This document shows positions 44,801 to 54,593 of a stretch of 64,000 nucleotides of DNA, piece by piece (position 1 is the stretch's first letter; every line of letters begins with the position of its first letter). The notes below the pieces were generated by a model that did not search any database, was not told the origin of the DNA, and was given only the letters and a program-made list of their open reading frames with translations. This stretch comes from Owenia fusiformis (taxonomy: Eukaryota; Annelida; Polychaeta; Sabellida; Oweniidae). The stretch spans positions 5,946,030-6,010,029 of the forward strand of contig CAIIXF020000009.1 in NCBI GenBank assembly GCA_903813345.2. The letters are read 5' to 3'. The position numbers and the translations under genes are program-made.

Positions 44801-47800
44801 TTCTTCTTTGACCTTACCGCTGGATATTATCAAGTTTTAGGAAGATAATGACAACGATTTTTTTCAAATATTCATGAATTCGACCAAGTCTTATTGGTTG
44901 ATTTATAAGCAACTGAGCTATATCTAACTACGAGAAATAGAATTTTAGCGTAGTCCCAATTAGTCAAGGAAGAGCAATAGACACTCCTTTATTGATCATG
45001 TTCACCGCGGAATAAGAGTCCATATCTCAAAACGTATTGAGACACATTTTGTGAAAAACTAGCATAATTTAAGCATTTGTCATTCTAATATAAAAGTGAT
45101 TCATTTGTTGCATTTATCTTATTAATACCTGAGAAACAATACAAAAGGTCGATACACTGATTACATAATTTTTTGGTATTGATAAGAAAAATAACCTCAA
45201 ACTTCTAGCTTGGAAAACTAAATCATATATGTTAAATCATTTTGTATTATTTTCTGTTGCGTTGTGTACTCCAAATTGTGAAAAAATGTGATTTTATTAT
45301 TTGGTAACTTTTTGACCTCTGTTAATGGCAGGCATAATTCAGCCTAAAAGCCGGAAGTATATGAAACGGTAATAATAAAAATTATGTCAAATTAGGTCAA
45401 ATATCGCTGCGCTATAGTGTGCTACCAGCTCCTTTATTAGACGTCCTAGAGATTTCATACCATGGACTATATTCGTGAAGAAAAGACTAAAACATAGAGG
45501 TCAATACTCGATTTTATCGTATGATCCGTAAAATGAAGCCCTCTGATTGGTCAGTTCTTGTGCTGTACCAATCTGTATTGCTACTGAGATTGTCCCCGTT
45601 GATCATCTCCGTCGCAATACAGAAAATATTGGTACGGACACTGTGGCTAGTGTCCCAATAGATCAATGGAGACAAAGAAAATCTTGCCAGTTGTCCAACT
45701 GTAAATAAATCATTATGATAAAAGCATAATTTATTATAGCATCCATTTGTTACCGTTCTGAATCCAAATGATACATAGTGGCATCCATTTTATACATATA
45801 TGTTGACGTTTACGAAATGTTGTTCAAATATCTTCCCTATAACAGGAATATGGTAGCTGAAACTTTCACACATTGTCATACTATGTATATTGAATGTGTA
45901 TGCAAGATTTCAAGTCACAATGTTAAGTAGAAACTCTGAGATCACTGTCCTCGATTTGCTGTCATATTTTTGCAATGACCCCATTCCCTATATTACACGC
46001 GAGCACCCACGATACATTGCATATAAATGACTGCATCCGCATAGATCGACTAGCCACAGTGACGGAGGGGACAATCTCAGTAGCAATACAGAGGATCACA
46101 CGATAAAAACGTTATTGAATGATTTGAAGTGTAATCCAGGATATATTCTGTCTCGATATTCTGTATTGACACTCGACTTCATCTCGTTCCAATACAGAAT
46201 TTCTCGAGCAGAATATATTCTGTATTGCACTTCGAATCATTCAATAACTTATAGTGCGGTAGTACAAGCGTTGTTATAGGAATTACAAAAGGTAGAAAGA
46301 AATCTATTACACTGACAACTTTTTGACAACTTGTGTCTGATGTGTTAATTACAGTTGGTGGGACACATTTCGGTATTTAAAACATGAACCAATGGGGCAA
46401 AGTTTTAACTACCCCTAAAGAAACGAGGCCTTAGTTTTGACCTACTGGGATTCATCTGTTAAAAATAATATTTTGGACTCTAGGTTTATAAATGTTGAAA
46501 AGAATTCTTACTATAACAGTTGTATAAAACCCGTATTTCCTCAATATCGTTCGGACTTAAGTGAGTTCTTTGTCCAAAGTACAATTTCGGATTAGTCTTT
46601 GCTTGTAGTGTCTTCAATCCTCGAACTTTTGCAAAAGCATATGGTCCATAGTGCATTATACTGCCGAAATCATACGGTTTACCAAGTGTTGAGGCGTATG
46701 CCAGATTGTACTTATCAAAGTTATTGGTATATCCTAGAAAATAACAAATATATCATTTAAAGACATGATTCAAAGTTTAGCGTTGTATGTGATGTGTTTT
46801 CAAATATTGTGTCCAGGTCCAGGATATACTTAGCAGTCATTGGTAAAATAGACTAGATGCGAGTAGAAATAATCTTGATTTACGTCATTAGATATTCAGA
46901 ATTCAGTCAAAATGATGTCATATTTGAAATCTACATGTAAAAGTACTTCTAGAAATATGATTTCGAAAATTGTTTATCAACTTTGAAAATTTCGTATTTT
47001 TGAAATTTGACTTCTAGTTCGGGGAAATTCCCCATAGACCCCATGTTACAAAATCACAAAAAGTGAAATATTTATTCTTGTATTGGATAGATAACATTTT
47101 CTTTAACTAACTAAACATATTCTAATTTGCATAACTATGAGATACATAAGATGCACACAGTAGTCCTTTAATAATGTGTGAAAATATTTTATGAATTCTA
47201 TTTTACCTGAGGCGATATTTGTCCATTTGATATCAAGGTATTTATCTCGATCAATTCTGCTTTGTTCATGATAAAAACCCAAGGCATGTAACATTTCATG
47301 CATAATTGTACCAACTCTCGTACATCCTATACCTATTGAAACGTCTTGTGCACCTCCTCGTTTTGCAACTCTTGACCAACACCTTTAAATGAAATAAGAT
47401 AATGTTTTAGATCATCGACCTTCTCCGTAAGGTTTCCAACTTCATCTTTGTGACTCGCTTTTAATGGTTCGGGTATATGACTTGATGAATGTTACGCTCG
47501 CCAGAAACGCAAAGGTTTGAACAAGTGATCCAAAGTGGACTTCATCCCTTTTGGAGATAAGTGTAGATAAAGTATATGTGTAGTTTGTGGAACTGTAAGA
47601 TTCAATCCCTAAAGAATGGAAATACTTTCAATATTTATCAATCATTTATATGTAAAGAATTTCATTTTTCCATATTTTCATGATAAGTAAAACAATTAAG
47701 GCATTACAAACCCATCTTTTCTAGTAAAAAGTAGATAATCTTTCTCTGTTTTTCGAGGTCTGAACTCTATACACTTCGTGTTTTTAATTTTTGTTGCGTC

Positions 47801-50800
47801 TTCAATTTTTTTCAAAGCTTCTTCCACTTGTTTTTTGGAAAAGTCAGCTGAAAATGAGAATTGAATAATTTTAAATTCTCATATTTTCCAGTTATTGGAC
47901 GACATTCAAAATAAAGAAAATTATGGTATTTTTACGGACTGTGAGCTATCATTGCATGTAAAGGTAGACATCTTCTTTCGTAGATTTCCTCATTTTAGCT
48001 AGAAAATCTGTTTTTAATGAATAGTGACTTCACGATCTGAAGTTGTCATATACAGTATATAATCATATGATATAACGTATAAACCATGCCACGTATTATA
48101 TATCATTTTAAAAATAGATCATTTCCTAACAATATGACACCATCTGATTGAAACCGTTGTTTTCTTGTGGAGTTAGAGCATAAAATTGACACCAGGGGTG
48201 TCATGAACTTTGGCACCTTCAAAAGAGGTACATTTGTGTTACTTCGCTATACCTGCTAGTTGCATAAATAATTTACAAAAGATAATAGATTTATGTTGGC
48301 AAGAATATTATATGGCCATTTATTTCATTATAATATATTACATAGCAAGTTGGGCATTATAAACTGAAGGGTGGTGGAGGGGAATGGGTGGCAAGTTTAA
48401 ATTTCAATATTTATACGTATACATAAAGTGAGTTCGTATTCTCTCACTGTAATTGTAAGACTGCTTGATACTTGTGTTGGAATGGAATACTGACCAAGCA
48501 GTCCCCTCCTTCTCATTGGATAACCCTGTGTTACTATGGAAACGCTCAGACCACAAAACTCCTTATTGGCATAAGTGTAGAATTTGTGTTACTTCGCTAT
48601 ACCTGCTAGTTGCATAAATAATTTACAAAAGATAATAGATTTATGTTGGCAAGAATAATATTATATGGCCATTTATTTCATTATAAAATATTACATAGCA
48701 AGTTGGGCATTATAAACTGGCCACACTAATCCATGTAATGGATTAGTTTTGTTTTATACAAGTATAGTGCAAAATTCAGCAATAATGCTTATATATTTTT
48801 TAATTGATTATCAATTCTGTATCACTCCTAAATGGATATATGATGATTCAGTCGAGCATATTGAGTGCAGCTTTGACTGCAATATGGAGGGAAAATTGGG
48901 AAATTTCATCTTTTGATTTTTGGTCGCTCACGGCACCACTGGTGTCAATTTTAGTCTGGAACTCCACGAGAAAACAAAGGTTTTTCAATTTGATGGTGTC
49001 ATTTTGTTAGGAAATGATTTATCTTTAAAATGATATATAATACATGGCATGGTTTAACATATATCATATGAAGCATTCATCTTTAAACTTGTGTATTGTT
49101 TTATGGCCCATCCTGTAGATAAGTGAGATCTGAACACATCTCGTTAAATCTGAATAAATTTCCAATCTTATGATATTTTACAAAAGGTTATTCATGAAAA
49201 ATTTAACATTTCCAAGAATGTTGCAGTGTTCCATTTTTTCCCTACTCTTTACTTATTCAGTTAGTGGATGACATCATTCAACATATGTATAATATTATGC
49301 CTTTCAATTCTTTGACTATTCTTCACACATTATTTATTAATTTTAGCCACACTAATTATTATATATAAACCATCTAGACTGCCCATTTACTGTTCATTGT
49401 AAGCCAATTACGACACTAATTGGTGAACAACTGCATTGTTCAAATATATGATACAGTTTAATGCCTGGTTTTATGCAGGGATTCATACATTTATGTAAGC
49501 AGACTACAATATATGTCAACATGGTTTGGATTTTACATGGGTCCTGTAAATACAAATGAATAGCTATGCAAGAATGCATCCCTCTCATTATCAGCAGACC
49601 ATGCCAGAAAAAGTGCGTTTGAATTTTTAAACACTTACAATGCCTTTAATCGTTTGTTTAATCTTTCACGCATGTTATAATTTTCAATCAATGTGTACCA
49701 TAAATGTCATGATAAATTAAGTCAAACGCTTTTCTAAAGTCTACAAATATTTTATAATATTTGAAACTAAACTTAAAAAATTGTAGGGGGTTAAATTACA
49801 GCATTTTTGAAAAAGAGACGTTTTTGGCCCATCCTATATATATCTGTTGAGTAACTAGAGAAGGTATGATTTGAATATTTAATACATCATGAGAGCTATA
49901 GTAAGCTACTTACTTAATGGTCGAAGCCGATCAAATGAATAAGGTATTACTCCATAAGGCCAGAGAAACGTCCGCATAAAAGCCATTCCTATGGCATTTC
50001 TGGCCTGAAAATAAAAGTAAAATAAAGTTTGTCTTGAATCTATGTATCCTTGTACGTGTTATCAGTAACTGGCAAAATTGAAAATATGCATATTTTTTAC
50101 CCACCTAGTCACTTTTACGCATATGACATATTCCAATGAAACTCACATTTCAACTTACACATTTTTGATAAAATGTACTTTTCCAAGCAATATACGACAA
50201 TATGTCATGCTAAAAATATGGTAGATAACATATCAATATTATAGTCTTGCTTCAAGACCTTGGACTATCTACTCTAACAACTTGTGCCACAAGGGGCTTG
50301 TAGCTAGACTACAATATTGTAGTTGACGTCTAAACCCTTGGATTGTTTTTATCACAGGCCTGTCAATACCTTGGGACTCTTCTCTGTCAGAAAATCTTCA
50401 GGTCTATCTGCAATATCACCTTCTGCCTTATCTACAATAGCATATAGTTCCCTGGTTATATATTTTGTATTAGTCTCCTTTCCTTTTAAATTGATCTTCA
50501 AAATGTATTGTTGTGATTAAAGTATGAATGAAATGCCTCGTGGGGTTGTGGTTTGGGATAATGGTGACTGGATGATGGTGGGGGGGGGGGTATCAAACAA
50601 TTTGTATTTGTGTACATTAATTAATATGTACATATAGGGTGCCTCAAAAAATTACCCCAAAATTAACAGCTCAGATAAACCGATCAATATTTTAAGATTT
50701 TTTTTGCATACTAGCCAAACCATGTAAGTTTTCTCCCCAAAACACAGTAGTTCAGTCTTGCATTTGTAATGCTTTAACCCTTTTTACATCACATGATCAA

Positions 50801-51986
50801 TTTCACCTCTTTGTATTTCAATGGCATCCTGCATCCTTCTTGCTACATTGTTCATCACATTTGACAATATTTTCTGACTGAATTTCTCTTTGGATATTGG
50901 CCTTAAGTTGTTGAGTTGGCTTGGCTTTGGATTAGCATAAACATGGTCCTTCAAATAACCTCAGAGAAAAATGTCTGGTCCGTCAAATTTTGTGAATAGG
51001 GAGGCCCTCACAACGTTTTTTATACATAGAAATCGGACATCCAAGAAACTGCATTTATGGGAATTCCTGTGTGACCCCGGCTGTGTGTCAGGGGCTCAAT
51101 CCTTTTGAAACCACTGTGTTCTCATTCGGATATCATTTGGACTCTAAGCTAGCCTGTGTACCTCTGTAAGGTAGAACTCTAGTTCTGCCGTCTTCATCCT
51201 TGACCTTTTTTCTCTGGGGCTATTTGAAGGAGCATTTTAATGCTAGTCCCAAGCCAAAAGACCCAGAACCACTCAAGGCCAACATCCTAAGAGATATCCA
51301 AAATATTCCATTTGAAACATTATCAAATGTGATGGAACAATGTCGTAGAATACATGCCTTAATGGAAATATGAGGTTGCATCGACCATGTGATATAAAAG
51401 GAAAAGGGTCAAGGCATCAAAAGGGCAAGACTGGACTAAAAACTTTATATTGGGGGAAATAAATTAGGACAATATTGATTGGATTATTTGTGCTGATGAT
51501 ATACTTTTTGGTACATTTTTTGAGACACCCTGGGGTACCATGGCTTATTGCCCAGCTTAACTTATTTTTTTATTTTAATGATTATTTTATCTTGGTTGTG
51601 ATATCTAGAAAATACACTTTGACTCACCACCGTATTCATCTACATTATTTAGCCCTGTAAAGAAATCATAAATTGTATAATAAATTTAGACATATAGGCT
51701 TTAGTCATAACATGTATTTATAATTCGACTATTGCATGTTTAATATTATTTTATATCGATAAAAATGGAGAATAACAGTAATTATTGTATTTCACTGCTA
51801 TTCACTTTCTTCTTCTGGAGAAGATGGTCCTTCGCCTTCACCATCTTCAATTTCCCACCCTTGCCTAGCATCATTGGTAGATGGTTTTTCGTCTTCACCA
51901 TCTTCTATTTCACTTTCTTCCGATCCCTCTTCATTCTCTTCATTACTGCTTGTATCAGAGTTTTCTTCCCTAATATTATGGTTAGC
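32729..51986 (-). CDS. Meprin-like secreted astacin with charged linker and terminal MAM domain (5' end incomplete)
   Basis: Minus-strand exons: 51986..51806 (tentative), 50004..49914, 47847..47712, 47382..47207, 46733..46512, 36956..36555, 33394..33126, 32812..32729. The mature N-terminus is ARNAIGMAF...FLWPYGVIPY. The zinc site is HEMLHALGFYHEQSRIDRD and the Met-turn SIMHY. The catalytic domain ends at YNCY. A Lys/Ser/Glu linker with a duplicated 20-residue block follows, then one MAM domain: VECNFKKDLEGC, DDFDWSFG, PSAYTGP, FAFIEASG, CVRFACNMYGSMIGDL, GYKSDIALDDI, and the last conserved Cys directly before TAG. Vertebrate meprins continue into MATH/TRAF, EGF and a membrane anchor; this protein stops at MAM, so it is predicted to be secreted. 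MAM domains mediate oligomerisation in meprins. The signal-peptide exon, and probably one small exon between 51806 and 50004, were not found. Confidence 0.85.
33126..33394 (-). CDS. Astacin-MAM gene exon: central MAM domain
   Basis: Entered in phase 1 after GTCCTACAG. Encodes KFAFIEASGHTNKKARLET, CVRFACNMYGSMIGDLRV and the GTSWKETEVEVRVGKQQK strand. Donor GTACGC, phase 0. Confidence 0.9.
33395..34522. other. Intron between MAM exons, no gene seen
   Basis: Holds a GTAGCC-family remnant at about 33553-33612 (CCGTAGGGACCGGGGGTTCG). The open frame 34229-34603 runs into the MITE at 34523 and lacks motifs. Confidence 0.45.
34523..35078. mobile_element. CAGGCCC(G/T)TAGCC MITE with internal repeats
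   Basis: Starts CAGGCCCTTAGCCAGG and ends CTGGCTACGGGCATG, the same TIR as the element at 22525. The interior has about four degenerate units of roughly 100-120 bp built on CAACTTGCTTCAAATTGACC and CTTCTCAAGGTCAAAAAGG (about 34612-35015). The right end has a C run. Confidence 0.7.
35079..36554. other. MAM intron, remaining part
   Basis: AT-rich. The motif TGGAGGATACAAA occurs near 35704 and 35885, and inverted near 35550. No gene recognised. Confidence 0.4.
36555..36956 (-). CDS. Astacin-MAM gene exon: charged linker and start of MAM domain
   Basis: Entered in phase 1 after CATTGCAG, it continues YNCYS-RASKVKL. The first part is a Lys/Ser/Glu linker with two identical 20-residue blocks (KLSSIDSKEE + VPSSNEKKDR), then Lys/Ala/Ser/Val repeats. 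The MAM domain starts VVECNFKKDLEGC. Donor GTGAGT, phase 1. Antisense open frames here are shadows. Confidence 0.88.
36821..36940 (-). repeat. Perfect 60-bp coding tandem duplication
   Basis: Two head-to-tail 60-bp units with no mismatch in the shared core. Each codes the same 20 residues of the astacin-MAM linker. Confidence 0.9.
37278..37908. repeat. Foldback element of about 630 bp
   Basis: The left arm (about 37278-37531: ACATTTTTTGAACAAACATA, CTCCAGTCAATT, TGACCCTAAACATGATGAAA) recurs inverted at about 37637-37908 around a spacer of about 100 bp. No coding capacity. In the 9.5-kb intron of the astacin-MAM gene. Confidence 0.8.
39090..42780 (+). mobile_element. R2-like non-LTR retrotransposon with restriction-like endonuclease
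   Basis: A full protein architecture lies in one frame between the two mariner halves. It has an N-terminal CX2CX12HX5C zinc finger (39310-39380), a reverse transcriptase domain with AFVDD (about 40902-40917), a CX2CX7HX4C-type knuckle (about 41905-41965) and a restriction-like endonuclease (RPD at about 42238, ELTVPWE at about 42289). RT plus C-terminal RLE defines the R2/NeSL-type lineage. Boundaries are approximate. A short A-rich stretch at about 42767-42778 may be the 3' end. Confidence 0.75.
39298..42588 (+). pseudogene. Retrotransposon polyprotein (zinc finger-RT-RLE) with three in-frame stops
   Basis: Four open segments (39298-39609, 39685-39984, 40000-41760, 41830-42588) share one frame. 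The intervening codons are open and protein-like, so the only breaks are stops at 39607 (TGA), 39982 (TAG) and 41758 (TAG). The largest segment carries the RT: VVWLDLAKAYPSVPH, a QRLGKGIMAGCTVS turn and AFVDDITVM. The last carries the zinc knuckle CTLCDNNNCTLNHILSGC and the endonuclease PD...E core. With no frameshift and only single-base stops, the copy looks recently dead. Stop recoding is possible but unlikely. Confidence 0.8.
42791..43060 (-). pseudogene. mariner transposase N-terminal fragment
   Basis: Reads KLLTNAHGDSMMVTSRVYEW then HKRFKSERGTETDNPKCGHP, the second helix-turn-helix and linker of mariner transposases (family pattern VYEWHKRFKEGRE..DDPRSGRP). It has lost the downstream DDE catalytic part, where the retrotransposon now begins. 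Confidence 0.8.
43603..44755. repeat. Hairpin, ~520-bp direct repeats and CCTTCC/CCTATCC microsatellites
   Basis: Begins with a perfect hairpin TAGACTCCAGAT-GTAA-ATCTGGAGTCTA (43603-43630). Two direct repeats follow, aligned at GAATCCGAATCTGCAAACC (43851 and 44372). Each ends in a pyrimidine microsatellite (43985-44100, 44500-44670). The right side has three TTCTGGATGACTCGGCT-type units (44690-44735) and ATCTGGAGTCT at about 44746. It resembles bivalve 'pearl'/Helentron-associated elements in layout, but the class is not established. Confidence 0.65.
44756..45512. other. Intronic, no feature seen
   Basis: Part of the long astacin-MAM intron. AT-rich and without recognisable motifs. Confidence 0.4.
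45513..46249. repeat. Nested foldback region
   Basis: CTGTATTGCTACTGAGATTG (45573-45596) recurs inverted at 46068-46091. Next to it is a second palindrome, with arms of about 42 bp (GTTATTGAATGATTTGAAGT) at 46111-46155 and 46208-46249. Confidence 0.65.
46512..46733 (-). CDS. Astacin-MAM gene exon: Met-turn exon (222 bp)
   Basis: Entered in phase 1 after TTTCTAG. Encodes GYTNNFDKYN...KPYDFGSIMHYGPYAFA...YFGQRTHLSPNDIEEI...LYNCY. Donor GTAAGA, phase 1. Confidence 0.92.
47207..47382 (-). CDS. Astacin-MAM gene exon: zinc-binding exon (176 bp)
   Basis: Encodes G-CWSRVAKRGGAQDVSIGIGC and HEMLHALGFYHEQSRIDRD. Acceptor TTTAAAG, donor GTAAAA, entering in phase 2 and leaving in phase 1. Confidence 0.93.
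47712..47847 (-). CDS. Astacin-MAM gene exon: N-terminal catalytic subdomain
   Basis: Encodes FSKKQVEEALKKIEDATK, KCIEFRPRKTEKDYLLFTRK and DG. 136 bp, phase 1 to 2, in-frame six bases shorter than the plus-strand paralog. Confidence 0.9.
48064..49071. mobile_element. Long-TIR element of about 1 kb with internal duplication
   Basis: TIRs of about 138 bp (48064-48201 and 48934-49071) share ATATATCATTTTAAA, CATTTCCTAACA and AAAATTGACACCA. Inside, about 135 bp starting TTACTTCGCTATACCTGCTA (48238) is directly repeated at about 48590-48722. No transposase seen. In the astacin-MAM gene, between the exons at 47847 and 49914. Confidence 0.75.
49072..49913. other. Intronic, with two TGGCCCATCCT half-TIRs
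   Basis: TTATGGCCCATCCTGTA (near 49100) and TTTGGCCCATCCTATA (near 49820) look like right ends of CAGGATGGGCC-type mariner MITEs. Matching left ends were not found. Confidence 0.45.
49914..50004 (-). CDS. Astacin-MAM gene exon: mature N-terminus
   Basis: Acceptor TTTTCAG, phase 0. Encodes ARNAIGMAFMRTFLWPYGVI then PYSFDRLRPL. Donor GTAAGT, phase 1. This matches the RxAI...LWPxGxIPY start of mature astacins. Confidence 0.85.
50636..51532. mobile_element. Foldback mariner-like element with two opposed transposase ends
   Basis: Ends GGGTGCCTCAAAAAATTACC and the near-inverse GGTACATTTTTTGAGACACC. The left half encodes on the minus strand FLRGYLKDHVYANPKPSQLN, and the right half on the plus strand FLWGYLKEHFNASPKPKDPE. 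Both are the C-terminal FLWGYLK region of mariner/IS630-type transposases. The element is thus two terminal parts joined in opposite directions. Both are broken. Confidence 0.75.
51806..51986 (-). CDS. Tentative acidic propeptide exon of the astacin-MAM gene
   Basis: Follows a good acceptor (TTTTTCAG) and reads ANHNIREENSDTSSNEENEE then GSEESEIEDGEDEKPS... for 60 codons, ending in phase 1 at GTGAAT just before an in-frame TAG. The composition matches the acidic propeptide of the plus-strand gene. Its donor phase (1) does not fit the next exon (phase 0), so either a small exon between 50005 and 51805 is missing or the assignment is wrong. Confidence 0.45.
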
Positions 51987-52309
51987 CTGAAAAACATTGT
52001 TAAATTAGTTGCCTCGAATGAGTGGAGAAAGCTGATTTTAATGTCTTTAAAGATAGTACCAGATCTACCGAGAAACCTTAACAAAAAATATCTTAATACC
52101 TCATTCCTTGTCATGTCTATTTTCTAAGAATTCCCATAATGTACATACTTTAGTTGAGGAAAAATAAAGATGTTTTACCATTACGTGTTCATGTTTCTAA
52201 ATTGAGAACTTACACATTTGTGGCAACCTGAGCACTCTAAATATTAAATAACTTGATCTAAATTGATAGCGCGAATCCTTTGGGAGCTATTATGTTTTTA
52301 AAATGGCCA
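51987..52309. other. Upstream region with a foldback remnant
   Basis: CATTCCTTGTCATGTCTATTTTCTA (about 52101) and GAATCCTTTGGGAGCTATTAT (about 52274) match the element at 15355. The first exon of the astacin-MAM gene was not found. Confidence 0.4.
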
Positions 52310-52590
52310 GTTTTAGAAAAGAAAATAGGTGGCACTGAACAGAATCCATTTGAAATAAATTGTCAAATTTGCAATAAGGATGAGGTAGAGGATGAAAAAC
52401 ATGTTCTTCTTTATGTGACGGCTAGAACGAATGCACATTCGATTTTTTATTGACTCATTAGGAATATGTCGAATGTAGAAAAATGTAAATTTTTAATATG
52501 GATCCTGGTAATTATGAAATTGTAAACAAATTGATAGATTTAATTAACAAACTTTTTAATCAACGTCGGGGGCTATTTGAAGGTGTGTAA
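52310..52590 (+). pseudogene. Fragment of a non-LTR retrotransposon C-terminus
   Basis: Reads NPFEINCQICNKDEVEDEKH then VLLYVTAR: the Cys-containing 'VEDExHxLL' segment found after the RT domain of many non-LTR retrotransposons. It is interrupted by a stop soon after. Too short to classify. Confidence 0.55.
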
Positions 52591-53580
52591 AGTACATTTG
52601 TTAAATCATAATATGACAGAGTGTGGCGTGCATTTTTAGTATCATCGTGTTAGTGTAACCTATCTTCAGTATCTTGGTAAACATGTTATTTATTGAGTTG
52701 TTAATAGCTGTGATTTATTAAATACACGGATGCTGTCTTGGCATTTTCTAGAAACATATTATTCATATTTTATATCTTAAAGATCTAAGGACCTGTGAGT
52801 TAATATAATTTCCAACTATTTTTAACAATTTCCTGGGATAGCAGCTAAAGAAATAACATTGATATAGCCGCTATAGTAGATTCAGCACTTTTAATAATGC
52901 AATTTCATGCATACTTGTGATACCAATAACAGGTTATACATTTATTGGTAGGCTCTATATGTGGGTGTCAGTATTAGAAAGAGTGGCCACTAATTCCCGT
53001 GGCATATAGCTAAGGTAATGTTTAGGCATTTACGAAAATTTTACGAAACTACAGATGTCCATGGTTCCAATTAGTACTATCTGAGACTAGCATAATTTTT
53101 ATTTCATTTCAGGTACTATTGTATTTTTTATATCTAGGTACCCTAATTCTGAACACAAGAAACTATGTGATTTACATGTACATATCCTTGTAATATCCTA
53201 TATACGTATCTTTTATGAGGTTATGAGGTTAAAACTAAGTTAACCAGAGCCTTTGGTAAGCAACTTTCTGTTCGGGCCTCGTATATCACAAGTTGTGATG
53301 GTCAGGATATGTATAGTGTATTTATTGCATCAATATTCGTAACATTGATATCTTCGGTTTTTACCCCATGGAGTAAGTTAAACCGAACATAAACAAAACC
53401 AGTTACAACAAATGGTACCTACTATCCCACATATAATTGACTGTCTTACACAACAAATATGTAAGATGCTTCAAAAGTGTATTCGACCCGATCAAATATA
53501 AATTTGATAAGTATTTTAAATATGTGCGATGCCAAGTACCATTCGTATTGGGTAAATATATTCATTTGTGCTAAACATAT
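52591..53580. other. Intergenic, no supported gene
   Basis: AT-rich sequence with no motif recognised on either strand. Confidence 0.4.
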
Positions 53581-53586
53581 TCATTT

Positions 53587-54013
53587 GTGGGGTAAGTCAC
53601 GTGACTTACCGAATGAATTTATATAAACCATTGTTCACTGTTTTGATGTGGGGTAAGTCACGTGACTTCGACCATGTGACTTGCGCCACCTATATATTCA
53701 AAGAGCTCTGGTGTGATTCTCCAATCAAAAAACATATCTTCTATTAAGAAAGGATCGCTTATGTAGCCTCATGCCTGTTGTAATGATCTAATAACTTCTC
53801 AATTTCCTCTCTGAATTGTGAATATGAATCGTATTCAAATTATTTTTCCTCGCTTGTTTCATCCATTTTGAAATTTCTACGTCACTGGTCACTTGATTTA
53901 CCGAATGGTTTTATGCTACATGCAGCATGTGTCATTTATGTGGGGTAAGTCACGTGACTTACCCCACATCATTTTATGCGAATCATGTCATTAATTATGT
54001 GGGGTAAGTCACT
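53587..54013. promoter_or_regulatory. Cluster of GGGGTAAGTCACGTGACTTAC palindromes
   Basis: Four copies start (GGGGTAAG) at 53589, 53650, 53942 and 54001. The third lies in a perfect 32-bp palindrome (53938-53969; half-site ATGTGGGGTAAGTCAC). GTCACGTGAC is a high-affinity E-box of the kind bound by USF/MITF/TFEB-type bHLH-ZIP factors. The copies come as two pairs about 60 bp apart. They may be regulatory or simply part of a repeat. Confidence 0.5.
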
Positions 54014-54593
54014 ATATGTCCGTGCTATTTTGTACTCTATGCTTGTTCGGTAAATGAACATTGTTTGGTTCTAAAGTGTATTTGTATTTGATGCGTGTTC
54101 TAAATATATGTGTCAACTGTCTTTGTTCGTGTGTGTACATGGACTTAAATATGTGATATTTTACCAAACACTGAATAACATAAACCGCATATACAAGTGC
54201 ATTTACCGCATATATAGGTACATAAATCAAATATAAATGTGCAAAAACAAACAAATTTATTACGTGTTTCGAATCATTTTAATAGAGTGGAATATCGAAT
54301 GGTTGTAATCAAATGCAAAAGTGTGAAAATCGAATAAAGATGCAGAAAAAATTCCATAGATATGTTCGTACTTGTATAGTTTATTCCCTCATACATTTAG
54401 ACGTGTGAAGGTCAAAAAGTATAATTGGAAAACTAGATGCCATAAATAATGTATCACTGGTAATTAATTGATTAATACACAAGCTTCAAAGGTCAAGACG
54501 ATACTGTTATTGCAACAGAAATTGAAACGGACACTAGACATAATTAAAGGCCCCATATAACGTTTAAACCACTTTTGCATATACTGTGCGAGG
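54014..54593. other. Intergenic, no supported gene
   Basis: The minus-strand open frame 54012-54254 is low-complexity and hydrophobic, without a recognisable domain. Confidence 0.4.

Noticed and set aside
51765-52127. Plus-strand hydrophobic 120-codon frame
   Set aside because: Antisense of the acidic exon candidate; GAA/GAT codons read as Phe/Ile-rich on the opposite strand.
54012-54254. Minus-strand hydrophobic 80-codon frame as the missing signal-peptide exon of the astacin-MAM gene
   Set aside because: No signal-peptide architecture followed by a donor in a suitable phase; low-complexity Tyr/Val/Ile composition.
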